Positions 11,201-20,408 of a stretch of 64,000 nt of DNA are shown piece by piece. Positions within the stretch are counted from its first letter, which is position 1. Each line of letters begins with the position of its first letter. The DNA comes from Thecamonas trahens ATCC 50062 (taxonomy: Eukaryota > Apusozoa > Apusomonadida > Apusomonadidae). Location of the stretch: the NCBI RefSeq assembly GCF_000142905.1, contig NW_013657673.1, positions 186,510-250,509 on the forward strand, read 5' to 3'. Position numbers and translations under genes: made by a program. Under the pieces are notes generated by a model. The model searched no databases, was not told the origin of the DNA, and worked only from the letters and a program-made list of their open reading frames with translations.

Positions 11201-14134
11201 ACCGCCGCCGCCATCATCGCCGCCGCCATCATCGCCGCCGCCATCGCCGCCACCACCGCCACCACCGCCACCGCCATCGCCGCCACCACCGCCATCACCG
11301 CCGCCGCCATCACCGCCACCGCCATCACCGCCGCCGCCATCACCGCCGCCGCCATCACCACCGCCGCCGCCATCACCGCCGCCGCCATCACCGCCGCCGC
11401 CATCACCACCACCGCCATCACCGCCGCCGCCATCACCGCCGCCGCCATCACCGCCACCACCGCCATCGCCGCCACCTCCGCCACCGCCCTCGCCGCCTCC
11501 CCCTCTCCCGACTGCCATCCCGATTATTGTCGACGGCGACGATCGCGATTGGACCGGAATGAGTTCGCCTTTTGTTGTGTCAAATGTTGTCGACCCGTCC
11601 AACGATGGCCGCCCGGTCGCTCCCAGTGGCGATCCGGCAATGGCCGTATTCATCGACGACGGTGCGCACGACGTGACACGAGTCCGAAGCGTGTCATCAG
11701 CAGCGGCGACAGCAACCATTGTGACTACCCGCGAGGTTCAGCCGACGGGCGGGTCATCGGCCCCGCACCTCACGATATTCTTAACGCCGGCGTCGTTGGC
11801 AGACGCACGTGCCGGATACGTCGCTGCGCCGGGACTGTATGCCGTGGCCATGATCCGCGACGGTCTTGGCTGGGTCTACGACGGCGGCAGCTTTCAGCAA
11901 GCTGGGAGTGGAGCCGATTGGATGATGGGCTGTTCAAGGTTGCAAGGATGGGCCGGCATACCGAGGTCGAAGTCCATCACGCCGCATGGGCTCACCTCAT
12001 GGAGCCAGACGCCGCTGTTGCAGTCGTTGTCGAGCTTCGCTCGGACTCGGGCACCCTAGCTAACTTTGACGACGATGTGATTGACTTTGTTCCGCAGCGC
12101 GCGGCCCTCCCGCCAGTGCCGTCACCGGCCCCACAGTCATCGACACCGCACTTGGCGCTTGCGATTGATGGTATCGGCAGCGAATGGGCGAGACTGATAG
12201 AAAACCCGCCTGGCCTCCCGGTTAGGGTCGCTGCCGAGGCCGATGTGGCCAACGATGGCGTGGCTAGCTCGATCAGTGTCCGTTCCGAGCTTGAGCCGGC
12301 CAACGACTACCGCGAGGTCATTGTAGCAACCGATGACGACGCAGTGGCAGTCTTTGCCACGACACACGCGCCCACCGGCACACCGCCAACCCCGTCAGCC
12401 CGGCATGTTGTGTACATCGTCACCGACACGCCGTCGGCCGGGTACGAGCTTGCGCCTGGCATTGTCGCAGTCGCCACCATTGACGATGGCATCGGCTACG
12501 TCTACTCGGGACCAGACGTCTCGACCGAGAGAACCTGACAGCAGCTTGCGCATCCATCGCTCCGCTATGCCGCGGTGACGTCGGGCAACAAGATGGAGGC
12601 ATTCATGGCGGCCGATGTATGGGCCCATCTCGTGTCCGACTCGGCTGTCATGGACGCAGTGGTGGTACTCATCGACTCGGCCACCGGCCTTGCCGATTGG
12701 ACACCCGACGCCGCTGGCTCACCGTCGAGCTCCGGGCCGCCGTCGCCGCCTCCACCGCTTTCTCCCACCGACTCCGGCCCGGTACCACACCATGACAAGG
12801 GTAGCAACAGCAGCGCGGCCGGTGTCATTGCCGGCACTTCTGTCGCGCTCCTCCTCCTCGCCTGCTGTGTTGTTTGTGTATTGTGGATGTGGCGACGGCG
12901 CAGCGAGGCTGCCAAGGCTGGCGTACCCGTTTCGGCGTCATCAGCCAGCCTGACCAGCCGTTCAGAGTCTGCGGAGAGTGGTGAGGATGCTGCCAGCATC
13001 GAGAAGAACAACGCGACCGGAGACGCTGTCAGTGGCCGGGAAAGCAGCAGTATGTCGTCACCGCAGACGCTGCCGCGGACGCTCGCATCGTCACCGAATC
13101 AGTCACCAACCACCCGTCAGCCTCCGGAGCTGGAGCCAATCCTGAGTGACTCTACATGCGATGAGGATGCGCACGTCGAGTCGGTAAGCTGCAACGTGGT
13201 TTCGCAGTCGATGTCGCGATCTGCATCGTCAAGTGATGGCGAGGATGTATACGGCCGAAACTACGGTGCCAGCTCGATGTATAAGGCGCCGCGTGGCCTG
13301 CAGCAAGCTGATTCGTGGGCGGCGGACTCGCATGCAAGCGTGCTTGGTGCCGTTGTGCTCGGCGAGCGCAGCGACGATAACGACGACGCGTCGCTCTCAC
13401 CAGGGCCGTGTATCGATGGCCCCGGCCAGATGCTACGGTATCAGTCGTCGATGTTGAATTCTGACGCGACGCTGGCGGCGTCGTCGTCGTGCGTGCAGCG
13501 GCTCTCGTCGTCGTTTACCCAGCCGCAGCCGCGCTCGTGGTCGCGAGTGTTTGAAAGCGAAAGCGAGCAGAAAGGGCAGTCTATTGCCGATCGACGCAAG
13601 GCTGCCAAGGGCCGGCGGTCGCGGACTCAAGGCGACTCACTCCTTGCCAGCACATTGGCACGGGCGTCACAGTCGGCGACCAAGTCACCGGCACGTCTCC
13701 TGCACCACCAGTCATCCATGCTCGGCGACTCATCATCGTTCTCAAATAGCGACGACGAGGAGGACGGCCATGGCACCGGACGGCTGCGACTGACGGATAC
13801 CGACCAGCACGGGTCGACATCGACGTCGCGATCGCCGTCAGCGTCGCCTTCGCCGGCGTCAACTGCGTTGCCGCTTCGTGCGGCCCGAAGCCGGTCGCGC
13901 AACCGTGGCCCCCGAAAGCTGTCTCACAGATGGGACTCGTCAATCATCGGCTCGACGCTCTTCCACAACATCTCCGAGATTGACAACGAATCGAGCACGC
14001 CGAGAGCTGACAGCGCAGCCAGCGACGACGGCGGCACGAGCCATCCCGAACGCCACGCCCGGTCCTCACACAGTGGCGACAGCGGCTCTGATTGGAATTG
14101 TGACGACACAGACGACCGTGCTGACAGTGAGTAG
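5288..14134 (+). CDS. Giant extracellular mosaic protein with GH114-like domain, extensin-like repeat and one TM helix
   Basis: A signal peptide (MHTLATVAALLCTLLVAAHG) starts a predicted 2949-aa protein. In order: a beta-sandwich domain; a GH114/TM1410-like domain at about residues 428-790 (VIGYISVGEDYGE, GMDGLFLDTLG, AVLIGNRP); CARDB-like repeat (ADETNNEAF); Cys-rich motifs near 9580-9750 (LEDGIDCG, NGLLDADEEAIDCGGPC); at least three copies of a DG-x-GDEW beta-sandwich module each with a (G/A)YVY motif; an SPPPP extensin-like block at 10893-11505; a TM helix near 12820-12890 (VALLLLACCVVCVLWMW); and a Ser-rich cytoplasmic tail. Frame breaks at the T5 near 8868, GGG near 9602 and GGG near 11928 all equal one missing base. 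An in-frame TGA lies at 12536-12538 inside the last module. GH114 enzymes cleave polygalactosamine; activity here is inferred only. Confidence 0.75.
10893..11505 (+). repeat. Coding (SPPPP)n extensin-like repeat
   Basis: Degenerate 12-18 bp units coding for SPPPP and SPPPPP, about 200 residues, inside the giant mosaic gene. Antisense and out-of-frame translations give long Gly/Asp, Met/Ala and His/Arg ORFs that are not genes. Such runs in algae and plants are hydroxyproline-rich rods that hold domains away from the surface. Confidence 0.95.
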
Positions 14135-14348
14135 CACTCTGATTGCCAGCTGTAGGCGGGGCACTGAACGCCGTCGAGTACACTCGCACTGATCGGCCTC
14201 AGGGGTCATGGCGCTTTGCTTCTGCGTGTTGTCGCCCACAAAACGAAAGGTAAAGGCCAAACCGCCAAAGGGACCTGCCCCCCCTGCCACCAGGCCAGGC
14301 CAGGCCAAGCCGGTCAGACATACTCAACTCGCACACCTCCAGAGGAGC

Positions 14349-15059
14349 ATGTCTGTTGTACGAACGTCCACAGGCGGGGCCAAGGTCAAGTCGACGTCGA
14401 CCGAGTGGTCCGGAGAGTGGGAGGAGCAGGCGTTTGTGAGCGGGCCTGGCGTGGTCATCGAGGGCAACGTGACGCAGGTGCGGTACCATTCGGTCTCGGA
14501 CGCGCGGGACGTGCATCGGTACATGGCGGTGCGGATCAAGGTGACCATGGCTCGGAAGCGCAACATCGACGAGCACGGCATCGAGCACGAGCCGCGCATG
14601 GTCGGCATGAAGCGGCTGCGGACCGGATACCTCTCGTACAAGAAGGTCGATCCGAAGGATCCGGACGCCGTCCTGCCCGACGAGCTGTCCAAGCTGCTGG
14701 GCTCTGAGGAGGCCGGCACGTCGATGCCGCCCGAGGTCTACCCGCCGGCGCTTGAGCATGTTCATCCGACCGTCGAAGGCGTGTTTGAGCTGTGGGGTGA
14801 GTCAGACATGATGCGCCCGCTCGATCTGCGGCCCGAAGACGAGCTGCGGATTCGGACAAAGGGCAACTCGATGTTCATCGAGTCTATTGCCCGCACAACC
14901 GACTCTTCCTTCCAGAACTACTCGGGCGGCCAGGTGCTCGATGGGTGGGCGTCCAAGATCAAACCCGGCGGCTTTGGCGACAACGAGCCGCTGCCCGGCG
15001 AGGACAAGGAGGGCATCGACTCGGACGAGTGGGACAACGACGACGACTCGGACTGGTGA
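14349..15059 (+). CDS. Unrecognised protein with acidic tail
   Basis: 236 aa from the ATG at 14349; the frame is open back to an ATG at 14208, but that extension is a basic, Pro-rich stretch and looks like leader. The core (SGPGVVIEGNVTQVRYHSVS...HRYMAVRIKVTMARKR) alternates short strands and has no family I recognise. It ends with an acidic tail (DSDEWDNDDDSDW). Codon use and open frame look genuine. It sits between the giant mosaic gene and CAP-D3 on the same strand. The acidic tail might suggest a chaperone or chromatin protein, but that is a guess. Confidence 0.6.
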   Translation: MSVVRTSTGGAKVKSTSTEWSGEWEEQAFVSGPGVVIEGNVTQVRYHSVSDARDVHRYMAVRIKVTMARKRNIDEHGIEHEPRMVGMKRLRTGYLSYKKVDPKDPDAVLPDELSKLLGSEEAGTSMPPEVYPPALEHVHPTVEGVFELWGESDMMRPLDLRPEDELRIRTKGNSMFIESIARTTDSSFQNYSGGQVLDGWASKIKPGGFGDNEPLPGEDKEGIDSDEWDNDDDSDW

Positions 15060-15191
15060 CATCAACGCCAAGCTTGCTTTCTCGAGTTGTGATGCATAGC
15101 GTTGTAGATGTAAAGACAGACCAGACCACCGACCATGTGTCGCATTGACGGCGGCTGTGGGGCGTCGGTTCGCGCCATTTTTGCATTGTTG

Positions 15192-15203
15192 TTTGGCGCC
15201 AAA
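15192..15203. promoter_or_regulatory. Palindromic E2F-type site upstream of CAP-D3
   Basis: TTTGGCGCCAAA, a perfect 12-bp palindrome identical to the classic E2F/DP consensus, lies 99 bp before the CAP-D3 ATG. E2F controls many cell-cycle genes, and condensin is a fitting target. Confidence 0.55.
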
Positions 15204-15302
15204 TCCACGTCTCCTCCTCCCTCCCTCCTGCCCCCACCTCCCCACCCTGCCCGCCACGGCCTGCTGACTCAGACCTCTCTACTTCTTCACGAGAGGCCCG
15301 AC

Positions 15303-18300
15303 ATGGAGACACTGGCGCGGTTCCTGGCGTCGTCGCCGACGCTACCGCTCACCACCATTCCTCTGGCCGAGGTACCGGCTGTGTGGCACACAGCGCTCCA
15401 CCACGACGACAACGTGGCGCTGGTGCCGCCGGCCGAGTCTGGCGCGGACGCTGGAGCGCTCTCACTGTTCCTCACCTTTGATCTTGCGGTGGCCGACGTG
15501 AGCGCAACTGACGTCGCTTTTCTCGCCTCGCGGCTCCACGCCCTAGCCCCGGGCGATCGTCCGTGCTTTGCCCTCCTTGACGTCGGCGGCATCCACCCCA
15601 AGGTTGTGGCGCTCCTCGCCATGCGCGCCTTTGCGCACGCCCAGGCCGAGGACAACGCCCAGGCTGCGCTCACCGCTGGAGCTCTGTACCTGGCGCTGCT
15701 CTCGCTTGCCGATGCACCGGTTTATTCCGTCTTCCACCCGTTCTTCTTCCGTGCTGTCGTCAACGCCTTCCGCTCGGCCCTCACGCCTGCCGACCCGGCT
15801 GCCGCCGTCCTAACCGACGTCGTCCTTCCGGGCACCAAGCGAAAGGCTTCCGGTGACGATACGCGGCCGGCGTCGCGGTCGCGGCGGGCTAAGACCTCGA
15901 GTCGCGCCCGTGCCGCCGCACTCGCGGCGGATCCGGCTGCTGGCGTCGGCGCGCCGTCGTCACCGAGCTACGCCGAGAGCGCACATCTGGCGTCGATCCC
16001 GGAGCTGCTGTCGACGACTGCAGCACTGCTGGTTGATGTTCTCGCCAACTTTCCGCTTGTCAACGAGTACCAAGACGCACTGCTGCACCTTGTCGACGTG
16101 GCGGTCCTCTTTTCGCAGTGCCACGCCTCGCTCGCGGTTGTCGACTTTGGCCTCAGACTGCTGTCTGCCGTGGCGAGTGCCGCCTTTGCTGCCGATGCCA
16201 AGCGAGCCCAGGCCGATGCGGCGCTGGCGGCGGCCAAAGCCGCATCCGAGGCCGAAGTTGCGCCGGCATCTCCAGGCCGCGCACCCGAGGATGTTCCCGA
16301 CCCGGACGCCGAGCCAGAGCCGTCGGCACTGGCGAGTCTGGACAAGACACCGCCGCTGACCGGCATCGACCTTGTGTCGCGGATGTGGAAGGCGCTGGTG
16401 CCGAACCTGGTCATGTCTTCGGTGGCGTCGCTCACGCTGCGATCGACGACGCCCCCAAAGGCGCTGCAGCATATCCGGACGGCCGCACTGGCCTTTGTAC
16501 TTGAGTCGACGGCGCTTGTCGAGCAGCAGTCCGCGCTCGACGCCCGGCTCTATGCTCTCGTTCAGCACGCCGCCCTAGGCGTTCCCGACCGCGCGGCGTA
16601 CATTGACTCGGCGACGAAAGTGTGTGGCGAGCTGGCGCGGGCGGCGTCGCCGGACGGCCTAGGCCGGACGTTTGGCTTTGTCACGACGCTTATGCGCAAC
16701 AGCAAGGTGGCACTGCGATTCTTTGCGGCGTCGCTGGCCGCCGAGCTTCTCACCCACCGACTGCCTGCCGCCAAGAGTGTGGCGGATGCTGCCCATGAGC
16801 TGACTGCTGCCCTTTATGCGCGCGTTGGAGACAAGTCGGCCCGGGTCCGCGGGCGGGCCCTCGCCGGCCTTGCCGCCATCCTCAAGGCCCACAATGACGG
16901 GACTGAAGCGACGGGCGCAGCTCACGCACTGTTTGGCCTCACCCGCGGCGACGCCAATGCCCGTGTCCTTGCTAGGGCACTGGGCAAGCTCGAGCGGCGG
17001 CAGCGCGATACCGGGGCGGGCGTCCGCAAGGCCGCGCTGGTGGTGCTCTGCGAGTTGGCACGGGCAGTGGGCAATGCCGGCGTGCCGGCTACTGCAATGG
17101 CAAGCGTTTACGAAGCTGTCTCGCGTGGTACGCTCGACCCGTCGCCGATGGTGCGCAAGCAGGCGATGAACTCGCTGACCGAGGCGCTGACGTCAGCGCA
17201 CGCACCGGCGGCACTGCGCAAGGTCTGGGCCACCGCCGTCCTGCCGGGCGTGCTGGATCCAGAGGCCGCAGTGTCGAGCAAGGCACTCGCCCTCTTTGAT
17301 ACGCTTGTCATCCAGCCGCTGTTGGCGTACGAGGGCGGAGACGGGGCCAACGAGGCTCAGCTGAGCGATGTGTGGATGCTGCTTGCAGCTGTGCCGGCAT
17401 CGTACACCAAGTACATTGAGGCCGGGTTCAGGGTCATGGCGGCGAGCGGCGGTGGGTCGCTGGATCCTGCCATCGGGCTTGGACTGCAGCGGTTTATCCG
17501 CGCACACGCGAGCGCCAAGGTGCCTGCTGGCCAACTGGCGTGCGCGGAAGCATGGATGCTCCTTGCCGAGTACGCACAGCACGCGCAGGCGGCCGGCTTT
17601 GATGCCAGCCTCCTTTCGGGCGCGTGGCTGTCGGCGTTTGGGCCCGGCGGCGAGGCCGCGCACCAGATGTTGCTGCTGCGAGTCCTGGTTGGATATGCGG
17701 GCGCGTTGACCGACGAGGCCGAGCTGCGGTCACTGGCCAACTCGCTTCTTGCGGTGGTAGGCACGCTCGATGCGCCCGAGGTGGCGTCACTCGCGCTCTC
17801 TGCGCTGTACGCGCTCGAAGCCAATCCGGCGCAGACCTCGCTGCGCGGTTCGGGCTGGGCGGACTCGCTGATGTCGCAAGTTGATGCAGCGGTGGCGTCG
17901 AGCGTGCAAAGTGGCGACGGCGAGACTCTGGCGACGCCGCTGTTTATGCTTGGCGAGCTGGCGACGTGTGGAGTCGAGCTTCCGGCGCGGGCTGTGACGT
18001 CTGTGCAGGCTCTGGTAGCGCGGGAGACGACGGGCAAGCTCCGTGCCCTCGCGTTTATCACGCTCGGCAAGCTCTGTCTGGCCGACGAGGCGCTTGCCCG
18101 CGAGTGCGTGCCAGCCTTTGGGCGCGAGCTGTCGACGGCTACCGAGGCTGCAGTGCGGTCGAATGTGGCTGTGGTGATGGGTGATCTGTGTGTGCGGTAC
18201 ACAGGGGTAGTGGAGGCGTACGTGCCGCAGCTCGCGCAGCTCATCCGCGATCCAGTGGCGCTTGTGCGGAAGCACGCGCTGACGCTGCTGACTCGGCTTC

Positions 18301-19487
18301 TGCAGGAGGACTACATCAAGTGGCGTGGCCCGCTGGTCTTCCGGTTCATGGCTGCGTTGGCCGACGCGACGCCTGCGGTGGCGCAGTTTGCCGAGTACTG
18401 TCTCACCAAGGTGCTGCTGCTACGGTACCCGCTTGTAGTGGCCAACAACTTTGTCGAGGCGCTGTTTGTCCTCAATGGGTGCACCGAGCACGGGACGTTC
18501 AACAACTTTGAGGGGCGGCCCGAGGAGGCTGCAGCATTTGTCATCACCGGCGTCAGCGGCGCGGCAGCGGAGGCACGGTGGCGGGTGTACGCACCGCTGC
18601 TGCGGTCGCTGACCGACGAGCAAAAGTTTGCGCTGACCTGCTCGCTCACTTCCGACGTGCTGGCCGCGTTTGTCGACGGCGAGCTCGCGGTTCCGGGCGC
18701 ACAGGTGAGCGCCGGCGCTGGTGAAGCTCGTGCCGGCGTCCTCCGTGACACGCTAATCATTCTGGCATCGGATGAGATTGCCATCTCATCCGCAAACGGC
18801 GCTGGCGTCGACTCAGCGAGCGAGGCACTTGCCGCCGCCAAGGCGAGTGTCCTCTCCAAGGTCCTGCACAAGAACGTACTGGAGAACGTGGTGCCTGTGG
18901 CGGTCGCGCTCAAGCGTGCAGTCGAGGAGGCGCGCTCGCCGCTGGCGGCCGAGGTCATGGCCTGGATCCGCGCCCTGGTCGCTGGCTACCCGGACGAGAT
19001 TGCCGAGATGTTTGTGGCCGACAAGCGGCTGGCGGCGGAGATCGAGTACGATTTGCGGGTGTACGAGGCGCAGCAGGCCGAGCGCGACCGGCTTGCCGCT
19101 GCGTCGGTCACTGCAAGCACGCTGCCAGCGATGGATGATGTCGAGAAGACCCCGGTCAAGTCCGGCATGGCAGCTGCGCCGCAAACGCCCAGCACGGCCG
19201 CGGTGCGCACTCCGTCGGTCCGTGCAACACCGCGCCGCACGCCGGCTCGCTCGACAACCACGGCTGCCCCGGCCGTGACGCCTGCCCGCGTTGCGCCGGC
19301 TCTCGATGGCTCGCCGGTCCTCATGCTGATGTCGCCGGAGACGCCGCCGGTTCCGACCCGCAAGTGGAAGCCAGCACCGACTGTCGCTGCCGCCGCCGAG
19401 GCGCTCAACGCTCCCACCGCCCCCAAATCACCGCGCGTCGCCGAGGCCTTTGTCGTTTCGTCGATGGAAGAGGCGGAGCTGGTGTGA
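15303..19487 (+). CDS. NCAPD3: Condensin-2 complex subunit D3 (CAP-D3)
   Basis: 1394-aa HEAT-repeat protein and non-SMC regulatory subunit of condensin II, which compacts chromosomes. Start chosen at 15303 (METLARFLASSP); the frame is open further upstream but without conservation. Helical HEAT repeats run through the middle (for example DPSPMVRKQAMNSLTEAL and DPVALVRKHALTLLTRLL). The block LLQEDYIKWRGPLVFRF, followed by FAEYCLTKVLLLRYP, NNFVEALFVLNGC and a later SLTDEQKFALTCSL, is characteristic of D3 rather than D2. The last 130 residues are disordered and rich in TP sites (KTPVKS, APQTPST, RTPSVRATPRRTPARS), likely CDK targets. No frame break occurs in 4.2 kb. The presence of D3 implies that this organism has condensin II. 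Confidence 0.92.
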   Translation: METLARFLASSPTLPLTTIPLAEVPAVWHTALHHDDNVALVPPAESGADAGALSLFLTFDLAVADVSATDVAFLASRLHALAPGDRPCFALLDVGGIHPKVVALLAMRAFAHAQAEDNAQAALTAGALYLALLSLADAPVYSVFHPFFFRAVVNAFRSALTPADPAAAVLTDVVLPGTKRKASGDDTRPASRSRRAKTSSRARAAALAADPAAGVGAPSSPSYAESAHLASIPELLSTTAALLVDVLANFPLVNEYQDALLHLVDVAVLFSQCHASLAVVDFGLRLLSAVASAAFAADAKRAQADAALAAAKAASEAEVAPASPGRAPEDVPDPDAEPEPSALASLDKTPPLTGIDLVSRMWKALVPNLVMSSVASLTLRSTTPPKALQHIRTAALAFVLESTALVEQQSALDARLYALVQHAALGVPDRAAYIDSATKVCGELARAASPDGLGRTFGFVTTLMRNSKVALRFFAASLAAELLTHRLPAAKSVADAAHELTAALYARVGDKSARVRGRALAGLAAILKAHNDGTEATGAAHALFGLTRGDANARVLARALGKLERRQRDTGAGVRKAALVVLCELARAVGNAGVPATAMASVYEAVSRGTLDPSPMVRKQAMNSLTEALTSAHAPAALRKVWATAVLPGVLDPEAAVSSKALALFDTLVIQPLLAYEGGDGANEAQLSDVWMLLAAVPASYTKYIEAGFRVMAASGGGSLDPAIGLGLQRFIRAHASAKVPAGQLACAEAWMLLAEYAQHAQAAGFDASLLSGAWLSAFGPGGEAAHQMLLLRVLVGYAGALTDEAELRSLANSLLAVVGTLDAPEVASLALSALYALEANPAQTSLRGSGWADSLMSQVDAAVASSVQSGDGETLATPLFMLGELATCGVELPARAVTSVQALVARETTGKLRALAFITLGKLCLADEALARECVPAFGRELSTATEAAVRSNVAVVMGDLCVRYTGVVEAYVPQLAQLIRDPVALVRKHALTLLTRLLQEDYIKWRGPLVFRFMAALADATPAVAQFAEYCLTKVLLLRYPLVVANNFVEALFVLNGCTEHGTFNNFEGRPEEAAAFVITGVSGAAAEARWRVYAPLLRSLTDEQKFALTCSLTSDVLAAFVDGELAVPGAQVSAGAGEARAGVLRDTLIILASDEIAISSANGAGVDSASEALAAAKASVLSKVLHKNVLENVVPVAVALKRAVEEARSPLAAEVMAWIRALVAGYPDEIAEMFVADKRLAAEIEYDLRVYEAQQAERDRLAAASVTASTLPAMDDVEKTPVKSGMAAAPQTPSTAAVRTPSVRATPRRTPARSTTTAAPAVTPARVAPALDGSPVLMLMSPETPPVPTRKWKPAPTVAAAAEALNAPTAPKSPRVAEAFVVSSMEEAELV

Positions 19488-19690
19488 AGCGCCGAACAGG
19501 GTGCATCGGCCGAGGCGTGTGGTCAGTCGTGCGGGACCATGTAATTGAAAGGAGGTCACAGCCCAATGGGGAGGGGAGGGGCAGTGGCGCCCAACCGCAC
19601 CCCAGCAACCCGGCCCACCACCACCGCCACCACCCCTCACCACTCGGACACACCTCTCTTTCGGAGCACTGAAGCGCCAACTGTAGAACG

Positions 19691-20377
19691 ATGCTTCGTG
19701 TTGCCAGTGCATCCCTCCGTGCTTCGGCCTCGCTGACCTCGCTGCGCACCTTTGCCGCCGCTGCCCTCCCGCGGGCTGCCGCCCACAAGGCCCAGGCCGT
19801 GGCTGCCGACAAGGCGCCGGCGACTCCTGCTGCCAGCGTCAAGCCGGCCACTGACGTCCCTGTCGAGGTATGCCCCCCCCCCCCTCCTTGCCGCAATATC
19901 CTCCATTGGCATGACTTCCTCACCCCCCTCCCCCCTCCCCCTCTCCCTACCCCGTCCCCTTCCCCCCCGCCCCCTCCCCGCCCTGCCCAGATCGTGATCA
20001 ACCCCCTCTCCCTTCCCAGCAATGTCCGCCAGCGCAAGGTTTACATCTTCAAGCCCGCGCGGGTTGCCACCCAGCAGGGGTGGAAGGGCCGTGAGACGTG
20101 GAAGATCGACTGGGAGCAGGAGACGCGCTGGAAGAACCCGCTCATGGGCTGGAACTCGTCGGCTGATCCCGTCGGCCAGGCCCAGGTCGAGTTCCCCACA
20201 CGCGAGGCGGCCATCAAGTTTGCTGTCGAGCAGGGCTGGACGTATGTTGTCAAGAAGACCCACGTGCCCAAGGCCGTCGCAAAGTCGTACGCCACCAACT
20301 TTGAGTACAAGTGGCCGCGCGACATCCGCCCCAAGCGCCAGCCGCTCGCCCGCACCGAGAAGCCCTCGTCGGCCTAA
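19691..20377 (+). CDS. NDUFS4: NADH:ubiquinone oxidoreductase subunit NDUFS4 (AQDQ)
   Basis: Accessory 18-kDa subunit of mitochondrial complex I. Exon 1, 19691-19867 (59 codons), codes an Arg/Ala/Ser-rich targeting peptide (MLRVASASLRASASL). A 123-nt phase 0 intron (19868-19990, GTATGC...CCCAG) keeps the frame and would translate as a Pro-rich insert if retained. Exon 2 gives the conserved domain: NVRQRKVYIFKPAR, QQGWKGRETWKIDWE, RWKNPLMGWNSSADP, TREAAIKFAVEQGWTY and KSYATNFEYKWPRDIR. Total 187 aa. It converges on the next gene with 31 bp between. Confidence 0.95.
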   Translation: MLRVASASLRASASLTSLRTFAAAALPRAAAHKAQAVAADKAPATPAASVKPATDVPVEVCPPPPPCRNILHWHDFLTPLPPPPLPTPSPSPPPPPRPAQIVINPLSLPSNVRQRKVYIFKPARVATQQGWKGRETWKIDWEQETRWKNPLMGWNSSADPVGQAQVEFPTREAAIKFAVEQGWTYVVKKTHVPKAVAKSYATNFEYKWPRDIRPKRQPLARTEKPSSA

Positions 20378-20408
20378 TTGAGCCCGCCTTAAAGCCATTC
20401 TTGGTTTA

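Noticed and set aside
10627..11719. Long antisense and out-of-frame ORFs rich in Gly/Asp, Met/Ala or His/Arg
   Set aside because: They are other readings of the (SPPPP)n coding repeat and start and stop with it.
12515..12540. A 24-nt GT...AG segment that would remove the in-frame TGA
   Set aside because: Far shorter than the other introns here (80-319 nt); base error or readthrough is simpler.
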